Source of the DNA: a bacterium
GTDB lineage: Bacteria; Cyanobacteriota; Vampirovibrionia; Gastranaerophilales; Gastranaerophilaceae
DNA: 64,000 nt
Reading direction: 5' to 3'
Assembly: GCA_017403285.1 (NCBI GenBank)
Contig: JAFQOI010000150.1
Coordinates: forward strand, 1 to 64,000
A model generated the notes under the pieces. That model saw nothing but the letters and a program-made list of their open reading frames with translations. It made no database searches and was not told where the DNA came from. Both the position numbers and the translations under genes were made by a program. This document shows positions 46,027 to 54,092 of the stretch, one piece after another (within the stretch, counting starts at the first letter, position 1; the number at the start of each line of letters is the position of its first letter).

Positions 46027-46473
46027 TTATTGTCCACCGTAGTTTGGAGTTGCTTGTTCGATACCTGCAGAAAGTGCTTTTTCTACTGTTTCCATTTCTT
46101 TGTTAACTTTTTCTATTTGAGTTTCAAGTCTGCCTTTTTCCATATCGTAGATATTTTCTTTCATTTGAACGGCATATACTTGTTGGTTTATGTCTTCTTC
46201 AATACCTGTGTAGTATTCTTTTATTTCGTTAATTTCAGCATTAATACGGTTTCTTGCTACTTCACTATCAGAAGTTAAGTCTGCAAGTTCACCATATAAA
46301 TCGCCTAATTCACTTGCTTGTCCTTCTGCTGATGCTGATAATTGTCTTTGAAGATCTGTTTGGTCAAGTGCTAGACTGTTTTGGATGTCGTCTACTTGCA
46401 TTTCTCTCAATTGGTATGAGTTTAATCTTGAAGTTAAAACTGTCTCTCTTTGTCCTAGTATAGCGTATGCCAT
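46027..46473 (-). CDS. Coiled-coil hypothetical protein
   Basis: 148 residues, almost wholly helical with heptad character (EINEIKEYYTGIEEDINQQV, then MEKGRLETQIEKVNKEMETV). It starts MAYAILGQRETVLTSRLNSYQ, no signal or membrane segment. AAGAGGATT precedes the ATG. Its acidic Met/Gln-rich build is like secretion-chaperone or filament-type proteins, but I see no decisive motif. Single gene with its own terminator. Confidence 0.65.
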   Translation of the reverse strand: MAYAILGQRETVLTSRLNSYQLREMQVDDIQNSLALDQTDLQRQLSASAEGQASELGDLYGELADLTSDSEVARNRINAEINEIKEYYTGIEEDINQQVYAVQMKENIYDMEKGRLETQIEKVNKEMETVEKALSAGIEQATPNYGGQ

Positions 46474-46662
46474 TTTTTTAATCCTCTTATTTCTTTCTTT
46501 CTTACTTATATAAAAACAAATTGAAAATCATTCATGACACATGTAGTACAATTCTGTTACAAAAGTTAACAAATAGTATATACTTAATATATAAAATAAG
46601 CATATTAGGTATATTTAGTATATTTAAAAAACAAATATTATATTATATAAATATTAAATATA

Positions 46663-46679
46663 AAAGGCTAAAAGCCTTT
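46663..46679 (-). terminator. Terminator overlapping the rnpA stop
   Basis: AAAGGCT / AGCCTTT with a 3-base loop; the rnpA stop codon lies inside it. AT-rich sequence follows on the minus strand. Confidence 0.6.
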
Positions 46680-47027
46680 AGTCCTAAGGAGTTTGTCGAT
46701 TGAGTCGTATATGTCATCATAAGATGCATCAATTGCCGATGATTTACCTACTAATATTATAGATATATATTTATTTAAGTGAGCATATTTAGATTCTAAG
46801 AGACTTTTTCTTATAACTTCTCTCATAAGTCTTTTAATTCTGTTCCTGATAACAGCGCGTTTGTGAACCTTCTTGCTTACAACAAAAGCGAATTTAGTTG
46901 TTGTATCGTCAGATGTTTTTTTCTTGCCAAAATATATGCATAAATTTCTATCTGAAATGGCATCATTGTTTTTGTATGTAGCAATAAATGCAGAGTATTT
47001 TTTTAATCTATATTTTTTTTGAAGCAT
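46668..47027 (-). CDS. rnpA: Ribonuclease P protein component
   Basis: Protein subunit of RNase P, which trims 5' ends of tRNA. The RNR motif KKVHKRAVIRNRIKRLMRE is present. ATG 47027 is preferred over ATG 47033 because AGGCGG lies seven bases ahead of it and nearly touches the other. 119 residues is typical. It follows rpmH, the usual pair; but yidC, yidD and dnaA are not here. A terminator-like hairpin directly precedes its ribosome site. Confidence 0.95.
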   Translation of the reverse strand: MLQKKYRLKKYSAFIATYKNNDAISDRNLCIYFGKKKTSDDTTTKFAFVVSKKVHKRAVIRNRIKRLMREVIRKSLLESKYAHLNKYISIILVGKSSAIDASYDDIYDSIDKLLRTKGF

Positions 47028-47040
47028 GTTCATTCCGCCT

Positions 47041-47065
47041 AAAAAAGGGGCTGAAAATCAGTCCC
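47041..47065 (-). terminator. Intrinsic terminator/attenuator between rpmH and rnpA
   Basis: GGGGCTGA / TCAGTCCC stem (8 bp, one G-T) with loop AAA; on the minus strand it is followed by six T and then at once by the rnpA ribosome site. It would make rpmH mRNA more abundant than rnpA mRNA. Confidence 0.7.
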
Positions 47066-47117
47066 TTAATTATATAATTTAAAATTCCAAGACCAATAAC
47101 ATTGGAGTTGGATGTTA

Positions 47118-47270
47118 TTAAGCTCTTTCTTTTGCAGTGATAGCAATTTCGTGGCGACCTTTTGCTCTTCTTCTATTAAGAACTTCTCTTCCGCCTGCTG
47201 TAGCCATTCTAGCTCTGAAACCGCTTACATTTTGTCTTTTTCTTTTTGTACCTTCGAGAGTGCGTCTCAT
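47118..47270 (-). CDS. rpmH: 50S ribosomal protein L34
   Basis: 50 residues, strongly basic: [13 protein letters not shown] followed by the family signature [19 protein letters not shown] and RAKGR. The C-terminal AITAKERA extension is a few residues longer than E. coli L34. An AAGGAG site precedes the ATG. The gene is below the size limit of many callers. Followed by rnpA after a terminator-like hairpin; an 8-bp inverted repeat AATAACAT / ATGTTATT lies at its stop. Confidence 0.96.
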   Translation of the reverse strand: MRRTLEGTKRKRQNVSGFRARMATAGGREVLNRRRAKGRHEIAITAKERA

Positions 47271-47361
47271 TGTATTTCTCCTTGAATATATTATTTTTAT
47301 TGTATTATACTAAAAGAAACATAATGCTAAATCAAGAGGCTATATTAGAAGGTTAAAAAAT

Positions 47362-48165
47362 ATGAATAAAATTGGTTTTATTGGTGGCGGAAAAATGGCT
47401 ACTGCTATTATGAAGGGGATTATTAATTCTGGTTATTGTGAAAAAAATAATATTTATGTTTCTGATAAAAATATAGATTTACTTGAAACCTTAAAAAATA
47501 ATTTTGCTATTAATATATATAATAATAATATATATATAGCTAAAAATTGTGATGTTATTATACTGGCAGTAAAACCCTTTGTTTTAAGAGATGTTCTTGA
47601 AGAAATAAAGCCTTATGTTTCCGAGAATAAGCTTATTATATCAATTGCCGCTGGGATTTCAATTTCCACAATTGAACAAATTTTAGGAAAAGTTCCTGTT
47701 ATTAGGGTTATGCCAAATACTCCAGCGTTAGTTAACGAAGGTATGAGCGCTATATGTAAAGGTTCTTTTTCTGATGAAGAACATGCAGTAATAGCACATA
47801 ATATTTTTAAAAGTGTTGGTAGAGTTATTGAATCGGAAGAAAAGTATATAGATATAATTACTGCGATTTCAGGTTCTGGACCTGCTTTTTATTATTACAT
47901 TATTGATGAAATTGCAAAAGCAGGACAAAGGCTTGGGCTTGATTATGAAACATGTTTAGAACTTTCTGCTCAAACAGCCCTTGGTGCAGCAAAAATGGTT
48001 ATGGAAACGGATGTTAATCCTGAACAATTAATTATAAATGTTACGACTCCAGGAGGCTGTACTGCGGTTGGTAATGATGTTTTAAAAACAAATAAAGTCG
48101 CCGAAATTTTATCTGAAACAATAGAAAAAACAAAACAAAAAGCATTTGAATTGGGTAAAAAATAA
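47362..48165 (+). CDS. proC: Pyrroline-5-carboxylate reductase
   Basis: Last step of proline synthesis. Rossmann motif GFIGGGKMATAI, VILAVKPF, RVMPNTPALVNEGMSA, and the C-terminal ISGSGPAFYYYI and TPGGCTA signatures. 267 residues is standard. Its stop overlaps the start of the next gene (TAATG), so the radical SAM gene is probably on the same mRNA. No proA or proB nearby. Confidence 0.97.
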   Translation: MNKIGFIGGGKMATAIMKGIINSGYCEKNNIYVSDKNIDLLETLKNNFAINIYNNNIYIAKNCDVIILAVKPFVLRDVLEEIKPYVSENKLIISIAAGISISTIEQILGKVPVIRVMPNTPALVNEGMSAICKGSFSDEEHAVIAHNIFKSVGRVIESEEKYIDIITAISGSGPAFYYYIIDEIAKAGQRLGLDYETCLELSAQTALGAAKMVMETDVNPEQLIINVTTPGGCTAVGNDVLKTNKVAEILSETIEKTKQKAFELGKK

Positions 48166-49121
48166 TGATATACAAGAGCTGCTATTTGGTAGAACATGGT
48201 TTGTCCTTCATGTGGGATAATGTTTTGCTTTGTTGCTTATCAGATAAAAAATATATTATAGAAGAGAACTTTGATGGTAAAAATTTTGATTTAGATAGAA
48301 TTTTAAAACAAAAAAGAGAATTGAGAAATCAATTTAAGGTAGGAAATGTATTACCACAATGTCAAAATTGTCATAATTTAAAAGAACAAGATTGGGATGA
48401 TGAAGATTATATAAATAACCTTTTTATATGTCATTGGACTAAATGTAATTGCGATTGTTTTTATTGTTATTATGAAAAAAATAAAAAATTTTTTCAAAAC
48501 TTTAAAAGTTATAATTTTATGAAAATTCTTAATTATTTGAAAAAAAAGAATTTGTTTAAAGAAGGTGGAGAAATTAATATTGCAGGTGGCGAACCTACTG
48601 TTCTTAAAGAAATAGATTCGATTATTGATTTTTGTCTAAAAAATGGTGCTCGTAATATAACAATAAATTCTAATTGCATTGATTATAAAAAGTCTATAGA
48701 AAAAGCATTAAAGAAGGATAAAATGTTATTTACTGTCTCTTTGGATTGTTCAAGTAAGGAAATGTATCAAAAAATAAAGAGACGTGATTCATTTAATAAG
48801 GTTATTTCTAATCTGAAAAGATATATAAAAGCTCAAGGGGAAATTAAGCATAATGTTAGGGTAAAATATATTATTTTGCCTAAGGTAAATGATTCGATTG
48901 AAGAAGTTGAAAAATGGATTAATCTTTGTTATGAACTAGGAGTAAAGCAAATTATTCTTGATTTAGAAACAAAATATTATCTTGCGAATAAGGGAAATAT
49001 ACCTGAATATATATATGAAATAATTCAGTTCGCAGAGAATAAAGCGAATGATTTAGGTATAATGGTAAATTATTATAGTCATGTTTTACAGTTAAAGCAT
49101 GAAGAAAAGAAAAGTAGGTAA
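48165..49121 (+). CDS. Radical SAM protein of unknown function
   Basis: 318 residues. The cluster motif is C-x3-C-x2-C in KCNCDCFYC (~residue 100) with an extra Cys within it, followed by INIAGGEPTVLK (SAM-binding GGE) and ITINSNC. An N-terminal part with CQNCHNL (~65) and FICHW could bind an extra cluster, SPASM-like but placed before the core. Lys/Asn content is high and third positions almost all A/T, more so than neighbours. It overlaps proC by 1 base. The product is unknown; peptide or small-molecule modification is possible. Confidence 0.75.
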   Translation: MIYKSCYLVEHGLSFMWDNVLLCCLSDKKYIIEENFDGKNFDLDRILKQKRELRNQFKVGNVLPQCQNCHNLKEQDWDDEDYINNLFICHWTKCNCDCFYCYYEKNKKFFQNFKSYNFMKILNYLKKKNLFKEGGEINIAGGEPTVLKEIDSIIDFCLKNGARNITINSNCIDYKKSIEKALKKDKMLFTVSLDCSSKEMYQKIKRRDSFNKVISNLKRYIKAQGEIKHNVRVKYIILPKVNDSIEEVEKWINLCYELGVKQIILDLETKYYLANKGNIPEYIYEIIQFAENKANDLGIMVNYYSHVLQLKHEEKKSR

Positions 49122-49125
49122 ACAA

Positions 49126-50661
49126 ATGGGAAAAAGAGCATTAATTAGCGTATATAATAAAGATAAACTTGTTGAATTTGCATCTATTTTAGTTGAAAAA
49201 TATGGATGGGAACTAGTTGCAACAGGTTCTACTTTCGATTTGTTAAAATCAAATGGTATTAAGGCAACAGAAATATCAGAAATTACAGGTAAAAGACAAC
49301 TAATTAATGGTAAAGTTAAGACTTTATATCCTAATGTTTTTGCTGGTATTCTAGCAGATATGAATAATCAAGAAGAAAAAATGGATATTGAAAAAACAGG
49401 TATACAACTTTTTGATATGGTAGTAGTTAATTTTTATCCATTTGAAGAAGCAATCCAAAAGGGTGTAGAAGAAATAGAATTGACCAATACAATTGATATT
49501 GGTGGACCATCAATGTTAAGAGCTGCTGCAAAAAATAATAAAAGAGTTTTAGCAGTTTCTTCTCCAGAACAATATAAAAAAGTCATTGATGATTTAGAAG
49601 AACATAGTGGTGAAACATCGCTTCAATTACGACGTGAATTTGCGCTAAAAGTGTTTGAAAAAACTTTAGATTTTGATACTAAAGTTTTACACGGGTTATC
49701 TGATAGATATGAAGAAGATGTTGATAACTATTATTCATTAAATATGAAAAAATCAAAGAAATTGCGCTATGGTGAAAATCCTCATCAAATGGCAAGTATT
49801 TATTATACAAATAATACAATTGATTATGATGTATTAAATGGAAAAGAACTATCATACAATAATATTTTGGATGTTACCGCTTGTACTAATATTTTAAGTG
49901 AGTTTTATGATGTTTCTGGCTGTGTAATTATAAAACATAATACACCTTGTGGTGTTGCTCTTGGTAAAGATATTAATGAAGCGTGGAAAAAAGCTCTTGA
50001 TTGTGATCCTTTAAGTGCATTTGGTGGAATTGTCGGTTTTACTCAAAAAGTTGATGAAAAAACAGCAAAAGAACTTACATCAATGTTTCTAGAGGTAATA
50101 GTTGCTCCCGAATATACAACAGAAGCAATTGAACAATTAAAAATGAAGAAAAATTTAAGAATTATTAGATTAAATACTTCACTTCTTGAATATAAAAATT
50201 ATTTGTCTCAAGAAATAAGAGTTACTCCTTTTGGAACACTTGTTCAAGATATAGATAAAGGAGAATTAGATAAAAATAATTTTAAAGTAGTTACAAAAGC
50301 AAAACCAACCGCAGAAATGGTAGAAGATATGATTTTTGCTTGGAAGGTTGCAAAACATGCGAAATCAAATGCAATTGTAGTTGCAAAAGATTTTAAGGCA
50401 ATAGGTATAGGTCAAGGTCAAACAAGTAGGGTTGATGCATTTGAAATTGCCCTTAATAAAGCTTGTGATTCGTCTAAAGATGCAGTAGTTGCTTCAGATG
50501 GATTTTTCCCCGCAATAGACAATATTCATGTTGCAGCACAAGGTAGAATTGCCGCAATTATTCAACCTGGTGGAAGTATTAAAGATGAAGAAGTTATTAA
50601 AACGGCTGATAAATATAACATTGCTATGATAACTACAGGCATGAGACATTTTAGACACTAG
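49126..50661 (+). CDS. purH: AICAR formyltransferase / IMP cyclohydrolase
   Basis: Last two steps of purine synthesis. 511 residues from ATG 49126 (MGKRALISVYNKD, GTAGGT site); an upstream start would lie in the radical SAM gene. Cyclohydrolase domain first (ATGSTFDLLKSNG, GRQ-like GKRQLINGKVKTLYP), then transformylase with YGENPHQMASIYY, NNILDVTA, IIKHNTPCGVA and SDGFFPAIDNI. Uses 10-formyl-folate from FolD. Confidence 0.97.
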   Translation: MGKRALISVYNKDKLVEFASILVEKYGWELVATGSTFDLLKSNGIKATEISEITGKRQLINGKVKTLYPNVFAGILADMNNQEEKMDIEKTGIQLFDMVVVNFYPFEEAIQKGVEEIELTNTIDIGGPSMLRAAAKNNKRVLAVSSPEQYKKVIDDLEEHSGETSLQLRREFALKVFEKTLDFDTKVLHGLSDRYEEDVDNYYSLNMKKSKKLRYGENPHQMASIYYTNNTIDYDVLNGKELSYNNILDVTACTNILSEFYDVSGCVIIKHNTPCGVALGKDINEAWKKALDCDPLSAFGGIVGFTQKVDEKTAKELTSMFLEVIVAPEYTTEAIEQLKMKKNLRIIRLNTSLLEYKNYLSQEIRVTPFGTLVQDIDKGELDKNNFKVVTKAKPTAEMVEDMIFAWKVAKHAKSNAIVVAKDFKAIGIGQGQTSRVDAFEIALNKACDSSKDAVVASDGFFPAIDNIHVAAQGRIAAIIQPGGSIKDEEVIKTADKYNIAMITTGMRHFRH

Positions 50662-50662
50662 G

Positions 50663-51826
50663 ATGAATAATAATACAAATAAAAAAGTAATAAATACATT
50701 GTCTTTAGGACATTTTACGACAGATGCATATTCGGGTTTTTTGAATCCGATTATGCCGTTTATTGCCGATAAAATTGGGATTACTATGGCTTTAGCTACT
50801 GTTTTTATTTCAATATCAAATTTAACATCTTCATTGTCTCAACCATTCTTTGGTTATGTTGCGGACAAATGGCGAAGAAGATTTTTTATTTTCTGGGGAA
50901 TGATGATGGCTTCAGTATTTTTATCTTTTTTAGGTGTGGCATATAATATCTGGACGTTATTACTTTGTCTTATATTTGGTCATATGGGTGTTGCATTCTT
51001 TCATCCTCAAGCGACAAGTATTGTTTCAAATTATTCAGAGCAAACAGGAAATAGTAAAGATATGAGTATTTTTATTGCAATGGGGACGTTTGGTTTTGCG
51101 TTAGGTCCTGCTATTTCGTCTGGTATTGCAAAGTTTTGGACATTGGAGATGCTTCCATTCGCCAGTATTTTTGGTATTATAATTGCTTTTATTCTTTTAA
51201 AAAATGTACCTAGAGTGAATACTTTTGTAGAAAAAAGACAAGATGTTTCACTTGTTCTTGCTTTAAAGAAAATTTTTTCAAACAAACCAGTTGCGGTTTT
51301 GGTTTTTGCTTCGATTGTTAAATCGTTTGTTATTTCGTCTTTTCAAATAATATTACCATTTTATTGGAAAGAAGTTGGTTTTAGCGTTTCACAAATTGGC
51401 ATTATATTGTTTTTGTTTATGATGGCAGGAGCATTGGGTGTTATATCTAGTCCATTTTTTGAGAAAAGAATTGGGGAAAGAAATGTATTTTATCTTTCTT
51501 TACTCACAATTTTTCCATTAGGTATAATATTTTATTTGTTAAAAGGACAAGGTTTTCTTGCCTTTACTTCTTTTATTTTGATTGGTTATTTCAGTCTTTT
51601 AGCGACTCCTGTAAATATGGCACTTGCACAAAAACTTATGCCAGAATTTAAAAGTATGATTTCTGGCTTTATTGGTGGGTTTAGTTGGGGTGTAATAGGA
51701 ATTATTCTTCCTATAATAAGTTTAATTGCCGAAAAAACAGGAATAATGTTCATTCTTTTAATAATGACAATTATTCCTCTTGTTTTTTCATATTATGTAA
51801 AATATATACCTAATCAGGCTAAATAA
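50663..51826 (+). CDS. MFS exporter, Fsr (fosmidomycin resistance) type
   Basis: 387 residues, twelve helices. The opening LGHFTTDAYSGFLNPIMPFI, GYVADKWRRR loop and FFHPQATSIVSNY match the Fsr group of the major facilitator superfamily, which exports small drugs such as fosmidomycin. Starts one base after purH, so probably cotranscribed. Ends directly at the stop of the convergent MazG-like gene. The actual substrate is unknown. Confidence 0.85.
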   Translation: MNNNTNKKVINTLSLGHFTTDAYSGFLNPIMPFIADKIGITMALATVFISISNLTSSLSQPFFGYVADKWRRRFFIFWGMMMASVFLSFLGVAYNIWTLLLCLIFGHMGVAFFHPQATSIVSNYSEQTGNSKDMSIFIAMGTFGFALGPAISSGIAKFWTLEMLPFASIFGIIIAFILLKNVPRVNTFVEKRQDVSLVLALKKIFSNKPVAVLVFASIVKSFVISSFQIILPFYWKEVGFSVSQIGIILFLFMMAGALGVISSPFFEKRIGERNVFYLSLLTIFPLGIIFYLLKGQGFLAFTSFILIGYFSLLATPVNMALAQKLMPEFKSMISGFIGGFSWGVIGIILPIISLIAEKTGIMFILLIMTIIPLVFSYYVKYIPNQAK

Positions 51827-52435
51827 CTAAGCATCAATTTGATAACGAGTGTTTTGCACATCGTATATTTTTCTTTTTGCGGTATTCCAAAGAGCTCTTC
51901 TTTCAGTGTCAGAGCATTCTTTCAAATCTTTACCAGTTTTGCTTGGGCTTAGTCTTAGCATTTTTTCCATGATGTTAATTCTATTATAGAATTTTCTGTT
52001 TGTTGACCTAAAAGCCTCTTCTGGATCTATACCAGTATCTTTTGCAATACTTGCAGCGGTGTAAAATATATCACCCATTTCTTCTTCCATGTGGTCAAAG
52101 TTTTGTCTTGTTGGATTTTGTTCATAATCAAGTCTTGCATACATGAACTCTTCCATTTCTTCAAGGAGGCAATTGTCCCAATCATCTTTTGATCTCACAA
52201 AATTAATTTCTCTTGTAACATCGTCTATTTTTGTAAAAGTATCAAAAACACTTGCTTGGTTTGGTCTTATTCCTCTCATTAAAGTTAATGGGGTAACGGT
52301 TGCTTCTTTTGAAGTGCCAAGACATTTCATATAGTTTGCTAATTCTCTCTTTTTTTCTTTTTGTTTGGCTTTATCATCTTTGTTCATTCCCATTGAGATG
52401 GAATTATTTGAATATGTGTTAAAACTAACTCTCAT
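51827..52435 (-). CDS. MazG-like nucleotide pyrophosphohydrolase with N-terminal tail
   Basis: 202 residues. The core (~95-165) has MazG metal-binding helices: LLEEMEEFMYA (ExxE), then EEEMGDIFYTAASIA (ExxD) and DPEEAFRSTNRKFYNRI, close to the MazG consensus. Such enzymes hydrolyse NTPs to NMP and PPi. Residues 1-60 are extra: MRVSFNTYSNNSISMG followed by a basic KAKQKEKKRELA helix. The tail resembles those of the proteins starting at 213 and 52579. Good AAGGAG-type site. Confidence 0.8.
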   Translation of the reverse strand: MRVSFNTYSNNSISMGMNKDDKAKQKEKKRELANYMKCLGTSKEATVTPLTLMRGIRPNQASVFDTFTKIDDVTREINFVRSKDDWDNCLLEEMEEFMYARLDYEQNPTRQNFDHMEEEMGDIFYTAASIAKDTGIDPEEAFRSTNRKFYNRINIMEKMLRLSPSKTGKDLKECSDTERRALWNTAKRKIYDVQNTRYQIDA

Positions 52436-52553
52436 ATCTTTCTCCTTATGCGAATTATAAACTACCTAAAAAAAACTTTTGCCAATTTGGCATTAAGTTT
52501 TGTAACAAATAATAAACAAAATATCAATTATACATATTCATTTTCATTCTTAA

Positions 52554-52577
52554 GGTAGGTAACAAAGGTAGGTAAAA
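52554..52577 (+). promoter_or_regulatory. Duplicated ribosome-site-like motif GGTAGGTAA
   Basis: Two copies of AAGGTAGGTAA, 14-15 bases apart, stand directly before the ATG of the LysM gene. Only the second is at a normal distance from the start. The same core is seen before PFOR (GGAGGTAGGTAA) and, weaker, before purH. Confidence 0.5.
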
Positions 52578-52578
52578 T

Positions 52579-53478
52579 ATGAATATTTCAGCAATTTCTT
52601 TTGGTAGTAGACAAAATGATGATATAGAAATCCCAGAATGGGTAAATCGTAATCATCCTCAAAATAGAAGAGCGGCAGAATCAAATGTAAGGGCTTCTTA
52701 TTCTAATCATACTCATCAACAAGCTTATTCAAGACCACTAGAAAGAACTCCTGAAAAAGATACTTTCTCTTCAAAAAATAAGGTTGGAAAAGGTAACAAT
52801 AAAAAACAATGTGGAATTGGTTCAAAAATTAAATCATTTGGCTTAGGCGCATTGGCTGCATTAACAATTACTCAATGTTCGCAAGTTGCAAGTCAACCTG
52901 CAAATGTTGTTTCTATTCCTGTTGAACCTACAACTTCAATAACTGAAATTGCTAAATTATATGATTCTGATGTAGACGCAATTTTGAACTACAACAAATT
53001 GTCTTCAGAAGCAGATATCCAAAATAAAGACAGCATTAAAGTCCCTTCTAAATATGATTATTTGCAAGAAGAAATAGATTCTCTTCAAGATAAGTTGTAT
53101 GATAAAAAACTTACAGCTGTTGAAAGAAATGAAATTGAAAATAAATTGGCAGAATACAAAGAAAAACAAGCACTACAACAAAATGTTGCAACAGTCTACA
53201 CAGATGGAAAATATGTATATTTTACTATATCTGAAGCTATTAAAGATTTAGGTTTTTCAAGAATAAATGTTGAAACATTTAAAGAAATATTTGATATAAA
53301 AGATAAAGCTTTAAGAAGACATAATGATTTAGATTATACTTGGGGAAGAGATCCTGAGGCACCTCCTGAAGACAATGGTTATCGTGATTATACGACAGAA
53401 AGTCTACAAATAGGTGAAACAGTTAAGGTTAAAAAGGGTGATATTGAAATTGGCGTTCATGCTGACAACAATGATTAA
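52579..53478 (+). CDS. LysM-domain protein with ISFG N-terminus
   Basis: 299 residues. MNISAISFGSRQND tail; polar, Gln/Asn/Arg-rich region (15-85); a short hydrophobic segment (~90-105, GLGALAALTITQCS), perhaps a membrane helix; a LysM-like fold (~120-155, SITEIAKLYDSDVDAIL then INKDSIKVP-like QNKDSIKVPSKY); coiled coil (~160-195); C-terminal part with LDYTWGRDPEAPPED. LysM suggests peptidoglycan binding. It overlaps convergent tsaC by 4 bases. Confidence 0.7.
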   Translation: MNISAISFGSRQNDDIEIPEWVNRNHPQNRRAAESNVRASYSNHTHQQAYSRPLERTPEKDTFSSKNKVGKGNNKKQCGIGSKIKSFGLGALAALTITQCSQVASQPANVVSIPVEPTTSITEIAKLYDSDVDAILNYNKLSSEADIQNKDSIKVPSKYDYLQEEIDSLQDKLYDKKLTAVERNEIENKLAEYKEKQALQQNVATVYTDGKYVYFTISEAIKDLGFSRINVETFKEIFDIKDKALRRHNDLDYTWGRDPEAPPEDNGYRDYTTESLQIGETVKVKKGDIEIGVHADNND

Positions 53479-54092
53479 TCAATAATTACAGCACCTTGCC
53501 TTAAAACTTTAATTTCATCATTAATTGCAAGAACTACGGTTGATTCAAGTCCTTTGGCTTTTTCGCCGTAGTCTTCAAATATGTAGTCTACCAATCCTCC
53601 AATGGAAGAAGTTGCTTCTTCGTAGTTTTTTGATGATGGTTGATTAGATAAATTCGCACTTGTTGTTGCAAGTACTTTGCCATCTATTACAGAACATAAT
53701 TTCTTAAAAAATTCATTTTTAGGTATCCTTATTCCTACTGTATTTTTATTGGACGTAATACTTAAGGGGGTTTTTTCTGCTTTTTCTACTACAACAGTAA
53801 GTGCGCCAGGAAAATGTTTTTCTATTAGAGTTTTAACTTTTTTTGTAGGTTGTTTTATGTATGGTTCTAAATTTTTATATTCGTTAGACATTAATATTAA
53901 TGGTTTCGTTCTGTCTCTGCCTTTTATTTCATATATACGATTGACAGCATCTTTACAAGTTGGTAAACAACCAAGTCCCCAAACAGTATCTGTTACAAAT
54001 GCAATAACTCCATTATTGTTTAATTTTTTATTTAATTCATTAACGAATTGTTTTTCGTCTAATATAGTTTTTAATTCTTTCAAATAACTCAC
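53475..54092 (-). CDS. tsaC: L-threonylcarbamoyladenylate synthase (TsaC/YrdC)
   Basis: Makes threonylcarbamoyl-AMP for t6A in tRNAs. YrdC-fold signatures: IAFVTDTVWGLGC, IYEIKGRDRTKPLIL (Lys/Arg for ATP), FPGALTVVVEKAE, VGIRIP and TTSANLSNQPS. 205 residues, the short TsaC form. Start is GTG 54092, 53 bases inside murJ; internal starts cannot be excluded. No tsaB, tsaD or tsaE nearby. Confidence 0.93.
   Translation of the reverse strand: MSYLKELKTILDEKQFVNELNKKLNNNGVIAFVTDTVWGLGCLPTCKDAVNRIYEIKGRDRTKPLILMSNEYKNLEPYIKQPTKKVKTLIEKHFPGALTVVVEKAEKTPLSITSNKNTVGIRIPKNEFFKKLCSVIDGKVLATTSANLSNQPSSKNYEEATSSIGGLVDYIFEDYGEKAKGLESTVVLAINDEIKVLRQGAVIID

Noticed and set aside
45967-46278. Plus-strand frame of 103 codons after pgi
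   Set aside because: Runs through a terminator and antisense to the coiled-coil gene; Phe/Cys-rich shadow.
47034-47361. Possible replication origin near rpmH-rnpA
   Set aside because: No dnaA, no cluster of DnaA boxes (TTATCCACA-like) seen; the region is filled by rpmH and hairpins.
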